DNA of 13,945 bases from DASPXY01 sp038227745 (GCA_038227745.1 JBBRPS010000190.1:1-13945), one strand, 5' to 3'. Positions 1 to 9,778 are shown, counted from the stretch's first letter. Made by a program: numbers and translations. Notes: generated from the sequence alone by a model not told the origin.

Positions 1-28
1 GCTAAACGTGAGGGCCGGATCAGCGCCG

Positions 29-2656
29 TCACTTCTTCTTCGCCTGCTTGAGAACCTCCTGCCACCAGTTGCGGACCTTCTGGATCGCCCCGTCCGGCTC
101 CTGGCCCTTCTTGCCGGACCCCGGCCCCGGCTTGCGGCCGCCGCGCGGGCCAGGACCGCCGCCACCCCCGCCACTGCCGCCGCGCCCCGCACCGGCGACC
201 CCGGGCAGCGGCTTCTTGGGAAGCAAGCGGCGCTCCGCCAGGCCCCACAGCGAACTGACGATGAAGTACAGGCACAGCCCCGCCGCCAGCTTGTAGAACA
301 GGAAGCCGAAGATGATCATCATGTACTTCATCATGCTCTGCTGCATCGCCTGCTGTTCGTCGGCGGCCGGCGGCGTCATCATCTTCTGCTGCACCAGCAT
401 CAGCGCCACCGCGCACACCGGCAGCAGGTTGAGATACGGCCCCAGGTAGCCGATGCCGCCCATGCTGTCCGGGTTGCTGATGATCGGGATCGACTCGCCC
501 CACCACAGAAGCATGTCCGGCGCCGCCAGGTTGTCGATCCACAAAAAGCCCGCCAGGCGGAAGTGGATGCTCTCCTGCAGCGCGTAGTACAGCCCCATGA
601 ACACCGGCAACTGCAACAGCAGCGTCAGACAGCCGCCCAGCGGGTTGACGTGGTGCTTGCGATACAGCTCCATCGTGGCCTTCGTCTTGGCCGTCGGGTC
701 GCTCTTGTACTTCTCCTGGAGCTTCTTCACCTCCGGCCCCAGCTCCTGCATCTTGATGCTCAGCATGGCCTGGCGGCGGCTGATCGGGAACATCAGGCCG
801 CGCACGATCAGCGTCAGCAGGATGATGGTCAGGCCGTAGTTCGGCAGGATGAAGTGCAGCACGTTCAGCAGCCAGTGCATCAGCCGCGTGAACAGGACGA
901 TCAGGTCGGTCCAGAAGATCGAGTTGGCGAACTTCCCGATCGGTCCGGGCGAGTGGTAGTCGGTCAGGGTGCGCAGGTGCAGCGTGTCCCAGTAGCGGTT
1001 GACCAGCTCGGGGGCCACCGCCTTGTCGCCGGTGAACTGGTCGAGCAGACTGACCTTCACCGGGCCGTTGTAGAGCAGGTACTTGTGCAGGACGCGCGTG
1101 CCGGGCTTGAGCTCCTTGAAGACGTTGGAGACGACGCGCACGGTGATGTCGTCGAGGTGCGGCCGCAGAGTGTGGCCGGGCCGCACTCCCGTGGCGACCT
1201 TGCCTCCCTGGTACGCCTCGTAGAAGTTGACGATCACCGCGTCGCCGGGGTTGACCTTGCGCTCCTCGATGATTTTCCGCGCCGCGGGCAGGAGGCGGTA
1301 CTCCTCCAGGTCTGGGGACTCCTTGGTCTGGAGGAGCAGGAGGGTGTCCTCCCCGACGAACTTCGGGCCCTTGTAGATGCCCAGGCGCTCCGTGCTCTCC
1401 AGGGTCGGGCGGGCGTAATCGACCACGTCGGTCGGCGGCACCTCGTCCCGCTCCTTGCCCTGCTCGTTGTCCACCACGATCAGCGAGGCGAAGTACTGGT
1501 CCTGGACGCCGGCGTACTGGATGTGGCTGTCGCCGCGCTGCAGCGGCACGCGGTCGCCGCCATTGCGGAAGGCGATCCGGTACTGCGTCTCGTCCAGGTC
1601 GCGCCACAGGTTGCCGCGCTTGTTCAGCAGGCCAATCAGCGGGTTGCGATAGAGACTGGAATACCACTCCCCCTCGACGGGCAGGCCGTGGGCGCCCGTG
1701 AGCTGGTAGCGGAACGGGCGGACGTCCGCCCCGGGGTCGGGCCGGCGCTCGTCGATGATCTCGATCTGCAGGCCGACGTGGTACTCTTTCGGCTTCAGGG
1801 TGTAGGTCTTGCGGATCGTCAGGCCGTCGTGGCCGAGGATGCCGGTGACCGACAGGACCGCCCGGCGGACTTTCCTGTCTCCGTCCCAGCTGGGTTTGCC
1901 CTCGAGCTTCCAGACGGCCACGCCGAGGTCGGGGAGGGGGACGGCGCGCTTGGCGGGGGACGGGTTATCGGGGTCGCCGTCGGCGTCGCGGTAGTGGAAG
2001 AGCAGGAACGAGGGGCGGATCGAGTCCGCGGGGATCAGGTCGAGGGGGACCGGCTCCGCGCCCTTGGCCCCCTTGTGGTAGAGGGGCCTGCCGTACTCGT
2101 CGGCGGCCTGGAACTTGGGCAGCGTCAGCCGCTGGATGCCGCCGCCCCGGGTGTTGAGCTTGACCTTGAGATAGAAGAGCCCCTTGGTGTCCTGAGGGTC
2201 ATCAAGGTCGATTTCTAGCGGCGCTTCCCCGGTGCCGGCGGCGGGTCGGAAGTTCGGATGGACGTCCACGCGGCGCAGGACGGCGGCCGAGGCGAGGGGA
2301 TGGGGCGCACCGACGAGGGCGGCGGCCTGAGCGGCGTAGTTCAGTTTGCGCCGGACATCCGCCCGGACCTCGTCGGCGCCGGTCTCGACGCGCCCGGCCG
2401 CCGCGGTGGCGGTCAGGATGCCGAGCGGGCCGGCGGCCTCGCCGACCGCGCCGGCGGCGAACTGCGGCAACTTGTGTTGCAAGTCGGCGACGGTGAGTTT
2501 GGGGGCGGGCGGCTTGCCCTCGTCCTGGGGCGCCTTCTTCTCCTTACTCTGGTCCTTCTTCGGCGGCGGCGGCCAGAGTTGCTGCTGCAACCAGCCCCAG
2601 CCGACGAGGATGGTGACGCAAAGGACGAGGAAGACGACGAGGTTCTTTTGCTGCAT
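29..2656 (-). CDS. yidC: YidC/Oxa1-family membrane protein insertase, enlarged
   Basis: This 875-residue protein inserts and folds inner-membrane proteins, alone or with SecYEG. An N-terminal membrane anchor (about residues 5-27) is followed by a Pro/Lys-rich linker (29-55) and a large extracytoplasmic domain (about 150-570) typical of Gram-negative-type YidC. The conserved insertase core spans about 580-812. It has LTLIVRGLMFPIS with the groove arginine R619, the cytoplasmic coiled hairpin MQELGPEVKKLQEKYK (636-651), NPLGGCLTLLLQLPVFMGLYYAL (671-693), and further helices near 740-757 and 777-805. E. coli YidC is 548 residues, so this one is much longer. The extra length is an alanine-rich segment at 55-150, a big periplasmic domain and a Gly-rich then Lys-rich tail (815-875). 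Basic tails of this kind help bind ribosomes in Oxa1 relatives; here that is inference. No Shine-Dalgarno-like run precedes the ATG. It lies 137 bases downstream of the phosphoesterase on the same strand. The identification is secure. Confidence 0.96.
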   Translation of the reverse strand: MQQKNLVVFLVLCVTILVGWGWLQQQLWPPPPKKDQSKEKKAPQDEGKPPAPKLTVADLQHKLPQFAAGAVGEAAGPLGILTATAAAGRVETGADEVRADVRRKLNYAAQAAALVGAPHPLASAAVLRRVDVHPNFRPAAGTGEAPLEIDLDDPQDTKGLFYLKVKLNTRGGGIQRLTLPKFQAADEYGRPLYHKGAKGAEPVPLDLIPADSIRPSFLLFHYRDADGDPDNPSPAKRAVPLPDLGVAVWKLEGKPSWDGDRKVRRAVLSVTGILGHDGLTIRKTYTLKPKEYHVGLQIEIIDERRPDPGADVRPFRYQLTGAHGLPVEGEWYSSLYRNPLIGLLNKRGNLWRDLDETQYRIAFRNGGDRVPLQRGDSHIQYAGVQDQYFASLIVVDNEQGKERDEVPPTDVVDYARPTLESTERLGIYKGPKFVGEDTLLLLQTKESPDLEEYRLLPAARKIIEERKVNPGDAVIVNFYEAYQGGKVATGVRPGHTLRPHLDDITVRVVSNVFKELKPGTRVLHKYLLYNGPVKVSLLDQFTGDKAVAPELVNRYWDTLHLRTLTDYHSPGPIGKFANSIFWTDLIVLFTRLMHWLLNVLHFILPNYGLTIILLTLIVRGLMFPISRRQAMLSIKMQELGPEVKKLQEKYKSDPTAKTKATMELYRKHHVNPLGGCLTLLLQLPVFMGLYYALQESIHFRLAGFLWIDNLAAPDMLLWWGESIPIISNPDSMGGIGYLGPYLNLLPVCAVALMLVQQKMMTPPAADEQQAMQQSMMKYMMIIFGFLFYKLAAGLCLYFIVSSLWGLAERRLLPKKPLPGVAGAGRGGSGGGGGGPGPRGGRKPGPGSGKKGQEPDGAIQKVRNWWQEVLKQAKKK

Positions 2657-2793
2657 GGTCGGCGCTGGCTAGGGAGCATTGGCGGCGAACGGGAAGCGCC
2701 CCCGGTCCCGCCGTGGGGCCGTGCCGCGGGCTACGGGTTAACATAGCGAGTGGGGGAAAGAGAAGGAAGGTGCGAGGACGACAGCCCGGCGCT
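2657..2793 (-). other. 137-base spacer between phosphoesterase and yidC
   Basis: Read on the minus strand, this spacer has a TATGTT (4 of 6 matches to the -10 consensus) but no convincing -35, so a separate yidC promoter is possible but weakly supported. No G-rich ribosome-binding sequence lies in the 20 bases before the yidC ATG. No hairpin with a T-run is visible, so read-through from the phosphoesterase gene is plausible. Confidence 0.4.
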
Positions 2794-3555
2794 CTAGCGC
2801 CCGTCGCGCAGGCGATCGCCGAGGAAGTTGTCGAGGTCGCTGATGGCGTAGATCTTCTTGACGGTGGTGTCGATGTCGTACTCGACACGGCGGTAGCGGA
2901 TCGTCTCGCCGTCGAGCAGGACGTAGCAGGCGCGCCAGTTGCCGTCGCGCGGCTGGCCGACCGAGCCGACGTTGCACAGCGTCTTGCGGCCATCGAGGCG
3001 GTGGACGAAGTCCATCTCGTCGGGGGCGTGGAACTGGTACAGGTCCTCGGGGACGCCCTCGGTGAAGATGCCGGGGACGTGCGTGTGGCCCTGGAAGCAG
3101 TTGCGCTCGACCATTGCGAAGATGCGGTCCATCTTGCGCTGGTTGTAGATGTCCTCGGGGAAGACGTACTCGTTGAGCGGGTTGCGCGCCGAGCCGTGGA
3201 CGTACAGGAAGCCGTTCTCGCGGTGCAGGCGCGGCCGGTCGGCGAGGAACTCCCAGCGGCGGGCGCGGGCCTCGCGGGCGTCGGTGCCGGCCTCGAGCTG
3301 GCCGCGCGTCCAGAAGATGGCGCGCTCGGCCGGCGGGTTGAAGCCGTCCGGGTCGAACATCGCCCCCTGGTCGTGGTTGCCCAGGAGGACAACCTTGCAC
3401 TGCATGACCAGCTCGATGCACTCGCGCGGGTTGGGGCCGTAACCGACCACGTCGCCGAGGCAGTAGATCTCGCTGACGTTGTGCTTCTCGATGTCCTTGA
3501 GGACGGCCTGAAGGGCCTCGAGGTTTCCGTGAATGTCGCTGATGAGCGCCTTCAA
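2794..3555 (-). CDS. Metallophosphoesterase, YfcE/Metallophos_2-like
   Basis: This is a 253-residue cytoplasmic calcineurin-like phosphoesterase. The dinuclear metal-site motifs appear in order: DIHGN (D7, H9), LGDVVGYGPNP (D35), LGNHD (N60, H61), VHGSA (H120) and GHTHVPG (H157, H159). NVGSVGQPRDGN (195-206) is the usual strand near the active site in this family. Members hydrolyse phosphodiesters or phosphomonoesters; the natural substrate cannot be told from sequence. The start chosen is the TTG at 3553-3555. It gives the family-typical beginning (M)KALISDIHGN and has GGGAG seven bases upstream. The open frame runs 50 codons further to a GTG, but that extension looks unstructured and has no such site. 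The last ~30 residues (IDTTVKKIYAISDLDNFLG) extend a little past the core fold. It precedes yidC on the same strand, and no functional link is evident. Confidence 0.92.
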   Translation of the reverse strand: MKALISDIHGNLEALQAVLKDIEKHNVSEIYCLGDVVGYGPNPRECIELVMQCKVVLLGNHDQGAMFDPDGFNPPAERAIFWTRGQLEAGTDAREARARRWEFLADRPRLHRENGFLYVHGSARNPLNEYVFPEDIYNQRKMDRIFAMVERNCFQGHTHVPGIFTEGVPEDLYQFHAPDEMDFVHRLDGRKTLCNVGSVGQPRDGNWRACYVLLDGETIRYRRVEYDIDTTVKKIYAISDLDNFLGDRLRDGR

Positions 3556-3562
3556 GTTATGA

Positions 3563-3567
3563 CTCCC
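3563..3567 (-). promoter_or_regulatory. Ribosome-binding site deciding the TTG start
   Basis: GGGAG on the minus strand lies seven bases before the TTG at 3555. It supports TTG over the upstream in-frame GTG at 3705 as the phosphoesterase start. Confidence 0.6.
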
Positions 3568-3722
3568 GGGATGGCCGCGTGTCAAGGCAACTCGCCCCCG
3601 CAGGCCCCCGTGGTGGGTGTGGCGGATCAGGGCGCGTTCGTGCCCCGTCCGTGCGAGGGAAGACTTCCCGGGCCGGACGTCTACGCCGGCACCACCCCCC
3701 TGCACCCGACGGGCCCTAAAAA

Positions 3723-3752
3723 AGTGTACTCCCCTGAGTGAAAGGGTGTCAA
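3723..3752 (-). promoter_or_regulatory. Sigma70-type promoter for the phosphoesterase (and perhaps yidC)
   Basis: The minus strand reads TTGACA (3752-3747, perfect -35), an 18-base spacer, then TACACT (3728-3723, 4 of 6 to TATAAT). Transcription would start near 3716, giving a leader of about 160 bases before the TTG start. The perfect -35 in such a GC-rich background is the main support. Confidence 0.5.
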
Positions 3753-3835
3753 GTGGCCCGGCGACGAAAGTGGTCTGTTGTCAATGAAAAAGCGAATGAA
3801 GATTGGGGCGCCGGCCCGGGTGGGAGACGGCGCGA

Positions 3836-3883
3836 GCCGGAACACGGGCGGCTGCGTTAGGCGCACAGTACACGTGTTCCGGC
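3836..3883. repeat. 11-bp perfect inverted repeat (hairpin)
   Basis: GCCGGAACACG at 3836-3846 is complemented exactly by CGTGTTCCGGC at 3873-3883. The 26-base loop can form a smaller TGCG/CGCA stem. There is no following T-run, so it is not a classical terminator. It lies upstream of the phosphoesterase promoter. It could be an operator, an RNA structure or a repeat relic. Confidence 0.5.
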
Positions 3884-4129
3884 CCGGCGGCGAGGGCGGC
3901 CTCTTCTCTCCGACCCCATCCGTCCAGCCGTGGTTCCGCAGCAGAAGCGAACGACCTCCGGGGTCCCGCGGCGGGTGCCGCAGAGCCTGGCGGGAAAAGC
4001 GTGGGGGCAATCGGGGTGTGGTCGCTGTCGGCGAGGTTGTGGGTCAGCAGAACCGACGTGGTGCGAGAATAGTCGATTGTGTGGAATTTGCAAGCGGACA
4101 AATCGTGCCGGTGTCGAGTAGCGCGCGGT

Positions 4130-4195
4130 GAGCGCGAAACGGCAAGCCAGGCGCGCTCCGCCGGCACAGCGCGCCTGGCTTGCCGTTTCGCGCTC
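4130..4195. repeat. Palindromic repeat A, perfect 28-bp arms
   Basis: Arm 4130-4157 and arm 4168-4195 are exact reverse complements around a 10-base loop (CCGCCGGCAC). Each arm contains the 17-base core GCGCGAAACGGCAAGCC (4132-4148, and inverted at 4177-4193), with the GCGC end facing outward. The same core occurs in palindrome B at 6172-6243. This looks like a REP-type or non-autonomous mobile palindrome. It has no T-tract for intrinsic termination and no coding capacity. Confidence 0.9.
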
Positions 4196-4217
4196 GCTCC
4201 AAGCCCCTCACCTCCGG

Positions 4218-4246
4218 CCCCTCTCCCTCGAAGCGGAGGAGAGGGG
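4218..4246. repeat. 9-bp G/C hairpin upstream of the first kinase
   Basis: CCCCTCTCC (4218-4226) pairs with GGAGAGGGG (4238-4246) across an 11-base loop. It sits just before the plus-strand promoter candidate. A compositionally similar stem lies upstream of the second kinase (9842-9871). From memory, stretches of this CCCCTC...GAGGGG type recur in Gemmata-like genomes, but I cannot verify that here. Confidence 0.55.
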
Positions 4247-4282
4247 AGAAAGAGCGTGCCGCCGCTCGTCCGCCCATTCTAT

Positions 4283-4311
4283 TTGCCAGCCCTTCCGGCA
4301 CGGGTTAAGAT
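4283..4311 (+). promoter_or_regulatory. Sigma70-type promoter for the first Ser/Thr kinase
   Basis: TTGCCA (4283-4288, 5 of 6 to TTGACA), a 17-base spacer and TAAGAT (4306-4311, 4 of 6 to TATAAT). The predicted start near 4318 leaves a leader of about 188 bases to the kinase ATG, which is long. Either the leader has a role or another promoter lies closer. Confidence 0.45.
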
Positions 4312-4505
4312 GAGAAAGGCATGAGACCTGCACGTCCCCGACCCCGGCGCCGGGGTTGAAGGGGTGGGGCCTCGCGCCCCGCCGGCGCGGCGGCCGTGCA
4401 AACGCCCGGCCCGCGGCGGCGTTTAACCTGTACGGCCCCGCCGCAGGCGCGGGTCCGTCGCCCCAACCACCGTGCGCTCTCCGCCAGGATCGGGAGCTTG
4501 GGACC

Positions 4506-6134
4506 ATGGGAAACGCCAGCGAGCCGCGCACCGCCGCCTCCTCGACCGCGGCGGACACGCCGGCCGAGGACGGCGCCGACCTCACCGGCCGCACGCTCGG
4601 CGACTTCCAGCTCCTGCGCCGCCTCGGCCAGGGCGGCATGGGCCAGGTCTACCTCGCCGAACAGATCTCCCTCAAGCGCAAGGTCGCCCTGAAACTCCTC
4701 CGCGCCGACCTCGCCGCCGACCCCGTCGCCCTGCAGCGCTTCCAGGCCGAGGCCCTGTCCGTCGCCCGCGCCACCCACGCCAATATCGTCCAGATCTACG
4801 CCATCGACCGCGCGGACGGCCTGCACTTCATGGCCCTGGAGTACGTCGAGGGCCGCAACCTCCGCCAGTACCTCGAAAAGAAAGGCCCGCCCGAGGTGCT
4901 GATGGCCCTGAGCATCGTCCGCCAGGTCGCCTCGGCCCTGCAGCGCGCCAGCGAGCTGGGCATCATCCACCGCGACATCAAGCCGGAGAACCTCCTGCTC
5001 ACGCGCAAGGGCGAGGTCAAGGTGGCAGACTTCGGCCTGTCGCGCTGCTTCGCCCAGGACAGCCAGCCGCTCCACCTCACCCAGAGCGGCGTCACCATGG
5101 GCACGCCGCTCTACATGTCGCCCGAACAGGTCGAGGGCAAGCCCGTCGATCCGCGCACCGACATCTACTCGTTCGGCGTCACCTGCTATCACCTCCTCGC
5201 CGGCCAGCCGCCCTTCCGCGGCCAGAGCGCCTTCGAGGTCGCGTTGCAGCACGTTCAGAAGGAGCCGGTGCCGCTGGCGGAGATTCGCCCCGACCTGCCG
5301 CCGGAGCTGTGCGCCCTCGTCCACAAGATGATGGCCAAGAAGCCGGAGGACCGCTTCCAGACTGGGCGCGAGATCGCCCGCGAGGCGGCCCGGCTGCGCG
5401 ACGCCCTGGTCGGCGTGACCGGGACGGCGTCCGGCTCCTCGCTCCTCGCGGTCGGGCCGATCGCGACGCAGCCCGGCGACGCCGTCTCGACGCAGACCCT
5501 CCGCCCGCCGCGGCGCCGCCGCGGCCTGGCGTGGGCCGCCGCCTTCAGTATCGTGCTGGCCCTGGGCGGCAGCTTCCTGTTCGGCTGGTGGCGCAACACC
5601 GGCCAGGCGCCGCTGCCCCCGGCGCTGCGGTCGGCGCCCCCGCCTCCCCCCGGCGACGACCCGCTGCGCGCCGCCGCGACCGAGCCCGAGCTGCAGGACC
5701 GCGTCAAGAACAACACGGCCCCCAAAGGGCGGTTCGACCTCAACCGTGGACTGGGGGACCGGATGGAGTTGGGGGTGCTCTATCTCAAGGAACGCCGGCT
5801 GGACGAGGCGACGAAGTTCTTCAAGCACCTCCGCCAGCCGTCCAGCGTCCCGCAGTACCGCCACCTGGGGCAGCTCGGTGAGGCGATGGCGCTGGCGTTT
5901 CAGGACCGGGCGCGGGAGTCGATGGAGTTGTTCCGCAAAGCCCTCGTGGAGCGGCCCGGGAAGTGGCTGACCGGCCCGAACTCCCCGTACACATATGGGC
6001 CGATGCGCGAGATGATCGCCGAGGCGCTCAACCACAACCGCGCCAACCTGCCGCCGTCCGTCCCGTTCCCGCCGGCGCTCGAGACGCTCCGCCGACCGCC
6101 CGTGCCCGGGCCGCGCAAGGGCGGGAAGCTGTAG
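4506..6134 (+). CDS. Membrane-anchored Hanks-type Ser/Thr protein kinase
   Basis: This is a 542-residue receptor-like kinase. The cytoplasmic kinase domain (about 31-300) has every key element: glycine loop GQGGMGQVY (41-49), ATP lysine K63 (ALKLL), helix-C glutamate E82, catalytic loop HRDIKPEN (155-162), DFG (175-177), SPE (205-207), D219 and R283. It should therefore be active. A linker leads to basic RPPRRRRG and one membrane helix (about 341-361). Outside is a Pro-rich stretch (367-385), then a helical part (about 412-485) with a TPR-like unit, ELGVLYLKERRLDEATKFFK (421-440). The ATG at 4506 is chosen because the domain follows at a normal distance and GGGAG lies about nine bases upstream. 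The open frame extends to a TTG at 4356, but that part has no domain. No phosphatase or FHA partner is adjacent. Its stop is 37 bases before palindrome B. Confidence 0.93.
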   Translation: MGNASEPRTAASSTAADTPAEDGADLTGRTLGDFQLLRRLGQGGMGQVYLAEQISLKRKVALKLLRADLAADPVALQRFQAEALSVARATHANIVQIYAIDRADGLHFMALEYVEGRNLRQYLEKKGPPEVLMALSIVRQVASALQRASELGIIHRDIKPENLLLTRKGEVKVADFGLSRCFAQDSQPLHLTQSGVTMGTPLYMSPEQVEGKPVDPRTDIYSFGVTCYHLLAGQPPFRGQSAFEVALQHVQKEPVPLAEIRPDLPPELCALVHKMMAKKPEDRFQTGREIAREAARLRDALVGVTGTASGSSLLAVGPIATQPGDAVSTQTLRPPRRRRGLAWAAAFSIVLALGGSFLFGWWRNTGQAPLPPALRSAPPPPPGDDPLRAAATEPELQDRVKNNTAPKGRFDLNRGLGDRMELGVLYLKERRLDEATKFFKHLRQPSSVPQYRHLGQLGEAMALAFQDRARESMELFRKALVERPGKWLTGPNSPYTYGPMREMIAEALNHNRANLPPSVPFPPALETLRRPPVPGPRKGGKL

Positions 6135-6171
6135 GCGCCCCGCCTTCTCTTTTTCGACTTCGGTTCTGCGC

Positions 6172-6243
6172 CCGGCGCCACGGCACGGGCTTGCCGTTTC
6201 GCGCGCCGGCGCGCGAAACGGCAAGCCCATGCCGTGGCGCCGG
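6172..6243. repeat. Palindromic repeat B, 36-bp arms, no loop
   Basis: Positions 6172-6207 and 6208-6243 are reverse complements with a single mismatch (C6186 against A6229). The centre is GCGCGCCGGCGCGC. The 17-base core shared with palindrome A appears at 6211-6227 and inverted at 6188-6204, here with the GCGC end facing inward, the reverse of palindrome A. It lies between the kinase stop and the MFS promoter. It might separate the two transcripts, but no T-run follows on either strand. Confidence 0.92.
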
Positions 6244-6273
6244 AAGGGAAGTCTCTGTGTCGGCCTGGCGCCT

Positions 6274-6302
6274 TTGCGTCGGATCCTTCGGCGGGGTACA
6301 AT
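6274..6302 (+). promoter_or_regulatory. Candidate promoter for the MFS transporter
   Basis: TTGCGT (6274-6279, 3 of 6), a 17-base spacer and TACAAT (6297-6302, 5 of 6). The start would be near 6309, about 27 bases before the GTG codon. It lies after palindrome B, so the MFS gene would be transcribed independently of the kinase. Confidence 0.42.
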
Positions 6303-6323
6303 CAGCCCCGACCCGCAACCCCC

Positions 6324-6327
6324 GAGG
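6324..6327 (+). promoter_or_regulatory. Weak ribosome-binding site for the GTG start of the MFS gene
   Basis: GAGG lies eight bases before GTG 6336. It is short, but together with the palindrome upstream it favours this start. Confidence 0.4.
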
Positions 6328-6335
6328 ATGAAGCC

Positions 6336-7673
6336 GTGACCACCGCGCCTTCCGCCGCCTCTGTCGCCATCCGGCCGACCCTGGTGCGCTACGGCGTACT
6401 GGGCGCGCTGTGCCTGGCCGCGACCGTCTCCTACATCCACCGCAACTGCATCGCCATCGCCGAAGAGGACGTCCGCCGGGATCTCGGCCTGAGCATGGAC
6501 GAGATGGGCTGGGTGATGAGCGGCTTCTTCCTGACCTACGCCGTCTTCCAGGTGCCGAGCGGCTGGCTCGGCCACGTCTGGGGCACGCGCAAGGCGCTGA
6601 CCGTCTTCTCGGTCCTGTGGTCCGCCGCCACCGGGCTGCTGGCGCTGGCGGGCGGCTTCCCGGGGCTGCTCCTGGCGCGCCTCGGCATGGGGGCGGCGCA
6701 GGCGGGCATCTTCCCCTGCTCGGCGAGCACGACGACGAAGTGGTTCCCGCCCACGCGCCGCGCCTTCGCCAGCGGGGCGCTCGGCAGTTTCATGTCGGTC
6801 GGCAGTGTCATCAGCGCGTCGCTGACGGGGTTCCTCCTCTGCTACCTGAGCTGGCGCTGGGTGTTCGCGCTGTACGCGGTGCCGGGACTGCTCTGGGCGG
6901 CGTGGTTCTGGCTGTGGTTCCGCGACCGGCCGCGCGAGCACCCCGCGGTCAACGCCGAGGAGCTGGCCCTCATTGAGGCCGGGGCGCCGGACCAGGCCGC
7001 CGACGTCGGCCGCCCGCCCGAGCCGACGCCGTGGGGCGCCCTCGTCAGCAGCCGCAAGATGTGGGCGATCTGCGGCCAGCAGTTCTTCCGCGCCGCCGGC
7101 TACATCTTCTTCACGAGCTGGTTCACCACTTACCTGAAGGAGACGCGCGGGATCGGCACGCTTGGGGCCGGCATCCTCACCAGCCTGCCGCTGCTCGGCG
7201 TCGTGGTGGGGACGCTCGCGGGCGGTGCGGTGTCCGACGCGATCCTGGAGCGCACCGGCAGCCGCCGGCTGGCGCGGCAAGGGCTGTCCGTGACGAGCAT
7301 GGTGGCGTGCGCCCTGCTGATCGTCACGGCGTACTTCATCGACAACGCCGTGCTCGCGGTGCTGGTGATCAGCGCCGGCTCGTTCTGCGCCTCGTTCGCG
7401 GCGCCGTGCGCCTACACGATCACCATGGACATGGGCGGCCGGCACGTGGCGCCGGTGTTCAGCACGATGAACATGGCGGGCAACCTCGGTGCCTTCGTGT
7501 TCCCGCTGCTGGTGCCGCCGCTGGTGCGCGCCGCGGGCGGGTGGGATCCCGTGCTGTTCGCCTTCGCCGGCATCTACCTGGCGGCTGCGGTGTGCTGGGG
7601 GCTGCTGGACACGGACGGAACGGTGTTCGACCGCGGCGCCCCCGCGGCGTGTCCTGCGCCCCGCTCCGAGTGA
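6336..7673 (+). CDS. MFS transporter, anion:cation symporter (ACS)-like
   Basis: This 445-residue inner-membrane protein has about 12 hydrophobic helices in two halves with a central cytoplasmic loop at about 197-240. Motif A is present as GWLGHVWGTRKALT (76-89), after MSGFFLTYAVFQVPSG. RLGMGAAQAGIFPC (115-128) and KWFPPTRRAFASG, followed by FRDRPREHPAVNAEE (195-209), resemble the ACS group of organic-anion:H+ or Na+ symporters (hexuronate, glucarate and similar carriers). The second-half motif is GGAVSDAILERTGSRRLAR (296-314). The substrate cannot be assigned. GTG at 6336 is taken as the start: GAGG lies eight bases before it, and helix 1 begins about 16 residues later. The upstream ATG at 6234 lies inside palindrome B and codes for a non-membrane extension, so it is rejected. 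The gene converges on the second kinase gene, with 11 bases between stops. Confidence 0.88.
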   Translation: MTTAPSAASVAIRPTLVRYGVLGALCLAATVSYIHRNCIAIAEEDVRRDLGLSMDEMGWVMSGFFLTYAVFQVPSGWLGHVWGTRKALTVFSVLWSAATGLLALAGGFPGLLLARLGMGAAQAGIFPCSASTTTKWFPPTRRAFASGALGSFMSVGSVISASLTGFLLCYLSWRWVFALYAVPGLLWAAWFWLWFRDRPREHPAVNAEELALIEAGAPDQAADVGRPPEPTPWGALVSSRKMWAICGQQFFRAAGYIFFTSWFTTYLKETRGIGTLGAGILTSLPLLGVVVGTLAGGAVSDAILERTGSRRLARQGLSVTSMVACALLIVTAYFIDNAVLAVLVISAGSFCASFAAPCAYTITMDMGGRHVAPVFSTMNMAGNLGAFVFPLLVPPLVRAAGGWDPVLFAFAGIYLAAAVCWGLLDTDGTVFDRGAPAACPAPRSE

Positions 7674-7684
7674 GATCAGGAGGC

Positions 7685-9772
<2,088 letters not shown>

Positions 9773-9778
9773 CGCCGC

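Larger units (their letters stand above)
3556..4505. other. 950-base intergenic region, repeat- and promoter-rich
   Basis: This lies between the divergent phosphoesterase (minus) and kinase (plus) genes. It contains a minus-strand promoter candidate, an 11-bp inverted repeat, a 28-bp-arm palindrome, a G/C hairpin and a plus-strand promoter candidate, each listed separately. Several open frames of 60-140 codons cross it on both strands, but none has recognisable domains or a ribosome-binding site. Those near 4130-4200 simply translate the palindrome. I see no supportable gene here. Confidence 0.6.

Noticed and set aside
8..2218. 736-codon open frame opposite yidC
   Set aside because: It is antisense to a certain yidC and rich in Arg, Leu, Val, Gln and His from the complement of GC-rich codons. 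It has no domain and is a codon-bias shadow.
4061..4092. Minus-strand promoter TTGCAA-16-TATTCT
   Set aside because: The matches are only 4 of 6 each, and the nearest minus-strand gene, over 500 bases away, already has a better promoter.
3778..4167. Overlapping 78-128 codon frames in the large intergenic region
   Set aside because: They have no domains, no ribosome-binding sites and mixed composition. Those reaching 4130-4167 translate the palindrome (WLAVSRS-type peptides).
6172..6243. Intrinsic terminator after the first kinase
   Set aside because: The stem is very strong, but no T-run follows on either strand, and its core is shared with another palindrome, so a repeat element is the better call.
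4305..7445. 1046-codon minus-strand frame across the first kinase and MFS genes
   Set aside because: It runs antisense through two genes with clear motifs and through palindrome B. The composition is low-complexity Arg/Ala/Gly with no recognisable motif.
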